Positions 26,746 to 33,469 of a stretch of 52,216 bases of DNA are shown piece after piece. This stretch comes from Candidatus Obscuribacterales bacterium (GTDB lineage: Bacteria > Cyanobacteriota > Vampirovibrionia > Obscuribacterales > Obscuribacteraceae), in contig JAIEPM010000231.1 of assembly GCA_019748395.1 (NCBI GenBank), positions 1-52,216 of the forward strand, read 5' to 3'. Made by a program: the position numbers and the translations under genes. The notes under the pieces are model-generated. The model was not told where the DNA came from. It was given only the letters and a program-made list of their open reading frames with translations, and made no database searches. Within the stretch, counting starts at the first letter, position 1; every line of letters starts with the position of its first letter.

Positions 26746-29700
26746 TTAAGGCGTGTAAGGTGCTGCTATGTCCACAGGTCCATTCATGTAGTTAAGATCT
26801 GAAGGCGTCCTGTAAACGGGCGGGCAGGTGTCATATGTTTCTTTTTCCTCTGCATTTAGCTCGGCTTGCTCTCGTGAGGCGTCATCACCCGGGAGGGCTG
26901 AGAATTGAAATGGCAGCAAATCACTTGCCTTGTGTGCTTTAAGTAGCATATGGTCTAGGTCGAGCTTGCAACAGGCTACGCCAAATGGGTTACCGATGCG
27001 AAATTCGCCGGCTGGATAGGGTGGATCTTTCTTTTGGTCTCCTATTTTGATGTCGAAGTTGCTTGTCCATTTACGAGGATCTTGCAGTGAGTAGCTCTTA
27101 CCGTTTTCCAGATCTGCGAACTGGTCTCGAGCAATGACTGAACGAATAACGTAGGCGGGGTGATTCGGATCTAGACCCGCTTGTCCTTCTTGGAAAATGT
27201 CTCCTGCGAAATAGAGAAACTGAGATGGCAGTAAATTGTAGTGACCAAACGGATAGCGCGGTGTTTTGTCAAGGTGTGGGTGCCTGATATGTGTTATCCC
27301 TATGGTTCCGCTTCCGCCATTTGGCTTTGAAACATCGCCATCGCAGCTAAGAACAAAAACCATTTCAAGTGTTGGCGATGCGCTCGTTGCATTCTTAGTG
27401 CCGCCACCAGAAGCAGAGCTTGTGTTACGTGTTTCAAGATTACTCTTGGCTCTATAGTCTATGATTTCTTGCTTTAACTCACCCAGCTTTGGAAAAGAAT
27501 ATGAGTTTGGGTCTTTAGATACTCTGTCAATGTGGTTGATATCTCCTTTGAGTTTATAGATTCCGCCGTCATTTGTTCCCGAGACAAGCCGAGACGAGTA
27601 CGGTCTTAACGGATAAAATCTTGCTGAGTATTTGACACCATAAGGTAAACCTCTTTGCGGATCTCGGGAGCACCATTCATATCGGTACAAGCGAGCCTTA
27701 TCTACGTCGCTTATAGGGTTGCCGATCGTGGATTCAAATAGTCCCTGGCGAAACTTGGAATTTGCGTGAAGACTTGAGTAATCACTGAATTTGGCTCCAT
27801 TTAGTGTACCGTTGTAATTACTCTTTATCAGTTCGGCTGGCATCACAGAACATTGCAGCGGTAGATGCTCGCTTCCGTAGAGCAGCCTGTCGGTTTCTTT
27901 TACGAAATATCCAAATTTCCCTAATGCAGGATCTTCAGCGTTTGCAAAACCGGCTGACTGTACCTGCTCAACCAAAAAGGCAAAGTCATTTACGTCGGAT
28001 TCAGTTACAGGATCAAGGTCGTAAAAATTCGAACCGCTATAGCGCTGATGCGTTCTGATTTTTGCTCTTTTATTCTTAGGATGCCCGCAGTTAGGCATAA
28101 CAAAGGCTATTCTGGCGTAGCTAGTCAAAAATTCATCGAACTTCCCTTTTTTCCAGTAAGGAGTTGGGTCATGAACAGTATCTCCATTCCAGCCTTCAAC
28201 GTTTAAGGCGAAAACCGGTGCGTTTGGATACTTTTCAGGATCGGGACTTTTCTCATAATCTCGAGATGCCGGAGGCGCTTCAGTGTTCAGTTTCTTTACG
28301 CTGCTTGTTAGCTGTCTGCAAAGTCTGAAGAATCGTCGAGACTTTACCATGGCGATCTTTCCAGCTCTCATGCAATTTAGTGCTCTAGAGCTTATATGTT
28401 CGACTCGTCCGATCTCCTCATTCATCAGAAGTCTGTGCATTGGTAACTTTGACGCTTCCGAGGCGGCATTGCCGGCCGTTATGGAGATGTTCTTGAATTT
28501 TTCAAGAAAACTTGCGGGTGTCTCCCCTGCGTGGATGCCGTATTTTGAGTCAGACTGAAGTGGTGAGTGCTCTAATAATTTCTGTCCTTTATATTTGAGC
28601 CAAACTTCTTTGAGCTTATTGAGTTCAGTTGCCAGAGCTTGGAGATCGCCTGGTATGGCTGGAGGGTTAGGTGCGGCTTCGTCTGCTAGAAGCTGATTAT
28701 ATGCAGCTTCAGCCCTGCTAATTCCTTGCTGAACTGTATCGGTTAGGTGAGCCTTTAGTATTGTATCTCGACCTCGATGTGTGTAAAGTTCATTCTCGAG
28801 GAAATTACTTACTTTAGCTTTTCCCTCCAGAATTAGAAGCGGCTGGAGTGATTCGAAAAATGCCATTCTTCCCCCCAACCTTGCTTCCATCGCAGCCTGA
28901 TTGGTCGCAATCATGCCTTCTATTAGTTGGCACAGTTCAACAATGCTTGCGCCCGAAGTGGTTCTGGCCTCGCCTGTAATTGGATCTTCAAGTATGCTTC
29001 CGACAGACTGGCTGCATTGCACACCGGAGGGATCATCCAATCCCAGATAATCGAACGCTTGTTTATATATTCTTTTCCCTTCTTCAGAGCTGGGGTCAGT
29101 GAGATATAAAAATCTGGGATCGACTTTACCTGGTTCAAGAGCTCGTCTCATGCAGCCCACTAGAGGACCAGGTGCAGGAACGAAATCGGCTTCCTCCACG
29201 TCGCCGGCTGATTCCTGGCTTTCTGTTTTGTCTTCTGGATTAGGCTGATTGCTATCATCACTGCCGCTTTCATCAGAGACTGCTTCATCTTTAAATTCTC
29301 GGGCTTTCACAATTGTGCGGAAGTCACCTGTTTTTATGGCTGCAACTACCGACTGTCGATTAGGGCGAAGTCTGAGGCTTCTGAGCCAATCGTAAAGTCC
29401 GGATGCCAGTGCCGTACTTGGGTTGTCTCGTGCTGTTTGTGCCGAGGACAATGTATAAAAATCAGCCGGTACAAGTGTGCCGCCGTTGTCCGGATAATTT
29501 GCAGGGCCCTTGTTTTGAAGCCAGGTGCTGCTCTGGTGTGCCGGATCCATGTTTTGCCAGCCATTGAAATTCAGCAATTTTTCTGTGGTCAAAACTTTGC
29601 CCATTGAGTTTTCACTGGGAAATGCTCCTGCAAATCCAATCGTATAAACCGTGGACCTCGCATTCAGAATCGCCCCACCGGTCTGTGCTGCCGCTTCATG

Positions 29701-30588
29701 ATGAACGGAACCCAGTGCTTTCGCGTCTTTAGCATTGGGCGCCAGACTTTTAATTGTGTTATCGGCTTTTACTCTTACAACTGTTGTCGGCAGCCACTCT
29801 TTTTCATCTGACTCGACAAAACGTTCATTGCTGACTAAGCGAGCTTCACTGGCGATTGCAGCAAAGCGAAAATTTTCTTTTTCACCTTCGACCGGAACGT
29901 CGGCATAAGGCAGATAAAGTCCGGAGCTCGATACTTTCTCCGATTCTTTGTCCGGAGGGGTCGGTATGCTGACATTAGTTGAGCCGGTGCGTGCCTTTAA
30001 ATGTCCAATCTCAATCTTGAAAGTATTCGGATCAAGCTCGCCAGGTCCGCCCATGCGTCGATTATTTTGTTCATATACAGCCATGGTCTGCTCTCTGAGG
30101 GTGGATTTAGAGCCCTTAGAAACGAGCGAATTCATCTTCTCTTTCATTTCTTTTGCGACTCGGCGCAACTCCGTCATGTCTCTTTCGACAAGCCTTTTCA
30201 TATCCTTATTATTCAAATCGTGCGCAATTTGATAATCCAGCCTGGCTGTAGCTATGGCCGTATTGATACCGATCACGGGAGCTTCGTTGCTCGGATTGAT
30301 GACAGTGCCGTTTTTCATGAAATACGGATTGCGTTTGTCCTTTGGGCTCATATCCACAAGTCCGATATAGCCGAGTTTTGATTTGATGATCAGGCTTTGA
30401 TCATTTGCGATTTCTCTGGCTGCATACAAGGCGGCTGCGTCTATCGCAGTTTGAGCTTCTTTATTTGTGCCGAAAATTCCTGCGACGTTAAGACTGAAAA
30501 AGACGATCGCCAGCAATATGACTCCTATACACGCAAGCACAAGAACAATGTTGCCATTTTTACTTGCGCGCTTTTGCTTTGCTCTCAT
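26746..30588 (-). CDS. Very large TadG-like pilus-assembly protein
   Basis: 1280 aa with GGAGG nine bases before the ATG. The N-terminus is basic, then NGNIVLVLACIGVILLAIVFFSLNVAG and EAQTAIDAAALYAAREIAND. That is the Tad/TadG-like N-terminal pattern: a single transmembrane helix followed by a helix with Ala-Asp repeats. The remaining 1200 residues are predicted extracytoplasmic: helical coiled regions, an acidic Ser/Glu segment near 430-455, and several beta-rich parts. Ordinary TadG proteins are about 400-600 aa. A von Willebrand A domain was not recognised. Two TadE-like genes precede it in the same direction, at 42 and 53 bases spacing, so the three are likely one assembly unit. No TadA ATPase, TadB/C or Flp pilin is in the window. 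Confidence 0.8.
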   Translation of the reverse strand: MRAKQKRASKNGNIVLVLACIGVILLAIVFFSLNVAGIFGTNKEAQTAIDAAALYAAREIANDQSLIIKSKLGYIGLVDMSPKDKRNPYFMKNGTVINPSNEAPVIGINTAIATARLDYQIAHDLNNKDMKRLVERDMTELRRVAKEMKEKMNSLVSKGSKSTLREQTMAVYEQNNRRMGGPGELDPNTFKIEIGHLKARTGSTNVSIPTPPDKESEKVSSSGLYLPYADVPVEGEKENFRFAAIASEARLVSNERFVESDEKEWLPTTVVRVKADNTIKSLAPNAKDAKALGSVHHEAAAQTGGAILNARSTVYTIGFAGAFPSENSMGKVLTTEKLLNFNGWQNMDPAHQSSTWLQNKGPANYPDNGGTLVPADFYTLSSAQTARDNPSTALASGLYDWLRSLRLRPNRQSVVAAIKTGDFRTIVKAREFKDEAVSDESGSDDSNQPNPEDKTESQESAGDVEEADFVPAPGPLVGCMRRALEPGKVDPRFLYLTDPSSEEGKRIYKQAFDYLGLDDPSGVQCSQSVGSILEDPITGEARTTSGASIVELCQLIEGMIATNQAAMEARLGGRMAFFESLQPLLILEGKAKVSNFLENELYTHRGRDTILKAHLTDTVQQGISRAEAAYNQLLADEAAPNPPAIPGDLQALATELNKLKEVWLKYKGQKLLEHSPLQSDSKYGIHAGETPASFLEKFKNISITAGNAASEASKLPMHRLLMNEEIGRVEHISSRALNCMRAGKIAMVKSRRFFRLCRQLTSSVKKLNTEAPPASRDYEKSPDPEKYPNAPVFALNVEGWNGDTVHDPTPYWKKGKFDEFLTSYARIAFVMPNCGHPKNKRAKIRTHQRYSGSNFYDLDPVTESDVNDFAFLVEQVQSAGFANAEDPALGKFGYFVKETDRLLYGSEHLPLQCSVMPAELIKSNYNGTLNGAKFSDYSSLHANSKFRQGLFESTIGNPISDVDKARLYRYEWCSRDPQRGLPYGVKYSARFYPLRPYSSRLVSGTNDGGIYKLKGDINHIDRVSKDPNSYSFPKLGELKQEIIDYRAKSNLETRNTSSASGGGTKNATSASPTLEMVFVLSCDGDVSKPNGGSGTIGITHIRHPHLDKTPRYPFGHYNLLPSQFLYFAGDIFQEGQAGLDPNHPAYVIRSVIARDQFADLENGKSYSLQDPRKWTSNFDIKIGDQKKDPPYPAGEFRIGNPFGVACCKLDLDHMLLKAHKASDLLPFQFSALPGDDASREQAELNAEEKETYDTCPPVYRTPSDLNYMNGPVDIAAPYTP

Positions 30589-30630
30589 TTCGACGCCTCC
30601 ACGGGATTAATTGGAATCTTTTATTGCTGC

Positions 30631-31320
30631 TTAATTGCACAGACCTTCAGGGTGCTCAACATTGGATATTGCGCAGTGTTCAATGATGGCGGCTTTGCCG
30701 AGCATGGGTACCTGACTTAAGCCGAAAGGCATAGAGCTGAAATTGAAGAGTGGCATGACCTCATATTTCGCCATGACTTTGAATGCGTAAGCATATTTTT
30801 TGCGGTCGATGCCTTCGCTTTTGGGATAGGATTTGTTAGGACCATAGTGCGACTCGGAAAATGTGCTGTTTTTCTCTTCTTGGCTAACAGCAAATTTGAA
30901 GCTGCCTTCATCCGGGTTTGACTGGCTATCGTTAACTGTGTTTGATGTATTGTTTTTGCTGCTATCTGTTACTTTGTCGACTTCAGCACGGTCGATATAA
31001 AGATCGACACCCAAATTCCGGTAGCCGCCAACTGGTTTGATATTGGCAAATTGACCGATACCGGAAAAAACAATCGACTTTGCTTGATTTGACATTTGAT
31101 TCATTGCTTCAGTATTTGATGAAGCAGAACCTGCTTGGCGAGCTGCGTTGTTTGCAATGAGATGAACTGTCGCTACACCCCAGCTGAAACTAAGAAGATT
31201 GATCAGTGGAAAGAAGAGCAGGAAGAACAATACATAAAGCATCGGTCCTGTTTCAGCTATGGCGTTTCCATGGTTGTTGCGCGAGTTCTTGAAAACTCTC
31301 TTTGCATCTTGGCTTGTCAT
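30631..31320 (-). CDS. TadE-like pseudopilin
   Basis: 229 aa. After a short basic leader the sequence NHGNAIAETGPMLYVLFFLL matches the TadE N-terminus, with a conserved Glu just before the hydrophobic helix (residues 27-50). The next helix, ATVHLIANNAARQAGSASSN, is TadE-like. The rest (about 150 aa) is exposed, polar and without cysteines except two at the extreme end (HCAISN, EGLCN) that may pair. It lies between a second TadE-like gene and the giant TadG-like gene. TadE/TadF pseudopilins are processed by TadV and help Flp pilus assembly; whether a processing enzyme exists elsewhere cannot be seen here. Confidence 0.8.
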   Translation of the reverse strand: MTSQDAKRVFKNSRNNHGNAIAETGPMLYVLFFLLFFPLINLLSFSWGVATVHLIANNAARQAGSASSNTEAMNQMSNQAKSIVFSGIGQFANIKPVGGYRNLGVDLYIDRAEVDKVTDSSKNNTSNTVNDSQSNPDEGSFKFAVSQEEKNSTFSESHYGPNKSYPKSEGIDRKKYAYAFKVMAKYEVMPLFNFSSMPFGLSQVPMLGKAAIIEHCAISNVEHPEGLCN

Positions 31321-31373
31321 GTCCTGTTCCCATCCCTTCTAGCTCGATCTACCCGTAAATCAGACATCGTTCC

Positions 31374-31856
31374 TTAATTTTCGCTTTCATTGGCTACAGC
31401 AAAGGAGTAAGGCATTGTTTGTTGGGCGTAGAAAACAAGCTTTTCAGTGCCGCTTGCTTGTTTGTGAATGGCGCCGATCAGAAAGGGCGGATAAACTTCG
31501 AGGCTGGTTTTAACTGTGACTGTGCCTGATACATTGCCGCCGACCGTATCATCGATTTTCTCGTCGGCTTCCTGGCTGTTATGCGAATCCTTTTCAACGA
31601 GGCGTAAATTTCCGATTGCGCCACGGAGATTGTAAAGAACGCTTTTAGCTATTACGGCGTTTGCTCGGGAGAGATACATAGTCGGAGAGCCTGTTGATGC
31701 GACGCGGCAGGCTTCGCGGCAGGCAGCATCGTTAACGCTTACACCGACGACAATGACGATCAGGTCAAAGAGGCAGAGAATCACAGGCAGAAGAGCAATC
31801 AGACCTGCGCTGCACTCGATCATCAACTGAGCTTTGGAATTGCGATTTCTTGCCAT
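31374..31856 (-). CDS. TadE-like pseudopilin
   Basis: 160 aa with GGAG nine bases before the ATG. N-terminus MARNRNSKAQLMIECSAGLIALLPVILCLFDLIV has the Glu-before-helix TadE signature, followed by VNDAACREACRVAS, the position where TadE proteins often carry an Ala/Arg-rich helix. The exposed domain is about 110 aa with a beta-rich part (GTVTVKTSLEVYPPFLIG). It is the first Tad-like gene after the two histidine kinases, 95 bases downstream of them, and precedes the other TadE-like gene by 53 bases. Confidence 0.8.
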   Translation of the reverse strand: MARNRNSKAQLMIECSAGLIALLPVILCLFDLIVIVVGVSVNDAACREACRVASTGSPTMYLSRANAVIAKSVLYNLRGAIGNLRLVEKDSHNSQEADEKIDDTVGGNVSGTVTVKTSLEVYPPFLIGAIHKQASGTEKLVFYAQQTMPYSFAVANESEN

Positions 31857-31951
31857 TTCGTTTTACTCCATTCCTACAACTTCGATGCTCTTAAGTTAGA
31901 AGGAATTTGTAAAAACGGTGCAACGAAAATGTCAGGTCGATGGTGTAGGAG

Positions 31952-33469
31952 TTATTCGATTTTCTCCAGATCACTGCTCGGTGCGGCTTTAAGTTCAAAC
32001 CAGAAGCAGCTTCCGCCGTTTTCGCGGCGTTTATAGCCGATGCTGCCACCCTGGGCTTCAATGAGCATTTTACAGATGTATAAACCGAGTCCTGAGCCCT
32101 GTTTGCGGACATCTTCCGCTTGCTCGAGCTGGCTGAATTTAGCAAAAAGCCGACTCTGCTTATCTTCCGGTACACCCGGACCTTCATCCAGTACTTCCAG
32201 GCGCAGGCGCTCAGTCTCAGCTACGCTGTTTACGACTATGTCGATTCTGGAATTTTTCGGAGCGAACTTAACAGCGTTTGAGAGTAGGTTTACCAGTACC
32301 TGAATACAGCGATCTTTATCGCAATAGAAGCTTGCGCCTTCCTGAAGTTCTTGAAGGATACTTATGTTTTTGCGTTTGGACTGAGAAATAATTGCTTCCT
32401 CAGATATCTTAATCAGCTCCAGGCAAGATAAAGAACGAAGCTGCACCTCCACACTGCCGTCTTCGATTTTTTCTATATCCAGAAGTGTGTTCGCCAGGCG
32501 GGTCAAGCGTCCTGTTTCCGAATGCAATAACTTCAAATCACGCAGGTAGGACCTTGCGATTTCAATCTTTTCCTCTCCGGCCTGCTTAACTTGCTCCTCT
32601 GCGGAGTTGAGCATTACTTCAAGTTTAAGCGCCATCGAGGTTAAAGGCGAGCGCAAGTCGTGACTTACCATGGCTCTCATGGAGTCTTTTAATTCTTCCA
32701 GTTTTGCTCGTTCTTCAGCCATTTCACGAAAAGCCCGATCGATAGTGGCAAGTTCATCCTCTCCCGATAGGCTCTTGGTCGGCACTTTCCCCCTGGAAAA
32801 CTCATTCATATTGAGGCGCAAAAGCTCCAGTCGGGAAAGCGTTTTTTTTCCTAATATATGTGCAAAGGCGAGCACAAGCATGATGTTGATTGCAACTGCG
32901 GCAATTATTGCCATGTTCAAAAATGATCTGGCCTCGATTGATTCTGGATTGAGTTCCTGGGCATCCCGGCTGTATCTGGCCAGAAGCGCGTCGGCGTCTT
33001 CGTGTACGCTGTTCAGGGCGTAGAGCATTGATTCGTTCAGGTCGCCCCGGCAGAGAAACTGTGAAAAATATTGAGTCCTGCCATGACCGCTGCTGTAAGC
33101 ATGAACATATTCTTCCCAGAGATCCAGGAAACGGAAAGCATTTTCTTTCCAGCGGGATAGAATTTCCTGAGTTTTTGTATCTGCTTTGGCAAACTCTTGG
33201 ATCTCATTGAAGTACTTGTTTATGCGCTGTCTTTGTTTATCAATGCCGCTTGTGCTTTTACCAAGCAGGCTATCCTTTGCAGTCAGGAGTACGGTTTGTT
33301 CCATACTCATGCTCAATTGAAGCCCCAAGGCCGTCGCTTTTTTTGCATTTAGTTCTCTCAAAGCGAGTTCATCGACGCGTTGATAGCTGCTGATCAAAAC
33401 TGCCGCTGTTACAAGCTCGCAGGCAATCGGCAATCCTAGAATCAATGCTAACTGCTGTCTTATTTGCAT
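31952..33469 (-). CDS. Membrane sensor histidine kinase
   Basis: 505 aa from the ATG at 33469, whose first bases overlap the previous stop by 10 bases, with AGGA nine bases upstream; an in-frame ATG at 33502 is an alternative. Topology: TM1 at about 7-27, a helical periplasmic sensor to about 180, TM2 at about 183-203, a HAMP-like linker, HisKA with MVSHDLRSPLTSM (phospho-acceptor His near 270), and HATPase_c. The ATPase part has NAVKFAP (N box), DEGPGVPED (G1) and GSGLGLYICKMLIEAQGG (G2). It is a close tandem duplicate of the kinase half of the upstream gene. No response regulator gene is nearby, so its partner is elsewhere. Confidence 0.93.
   Translation of the reverse strand: MQIRQQLALILGLPIACELVTAAVLISSYQRVDELALRELNAKKATALGLQLSMSMEQTVLLTAKDSLLGKSTSGIDKQRQRINKYFNEIQEFAKADTKTQEILSRWKENAFRFLDLWEEYVHAYSSGHGRTQYFSQFLCRGDLNESMLYALNSVHEDADALLARYSRDAQELNPESIEARSFLNMAIIAAVAINIMLVLAFAHILGKKTLSRLELLRLNMNEFSRGKVPTKSLSGEDELATIDRAFREMAEERAKLEELKDSMRAMVSHDLRSPLTSMALKLEVMLNSAEEQVKQAGEEKIEIARSYLRDLKLLHSETGRLTRLANTLLDIEKIEDGSVEVQLRSLSCLELIKISEEAIISQSKRKNISILQELQEGASFYCDKDRCIQVLVNLLSNAVKFAPKNSRIDIVVNSVAETERLRLEVLDEGPGVPEDKQSRLFAKFSQLEQAEDVRKQGSGLGLYICKMLIEAQGGSIGYKRRENGGSCFWFELKAAPSSDLEKIE

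Noticed and set aside
26746-30588. c-type heme sites in the TadG-like protein
   Set aside because: A CGH is present but no CxxCH motif was found.
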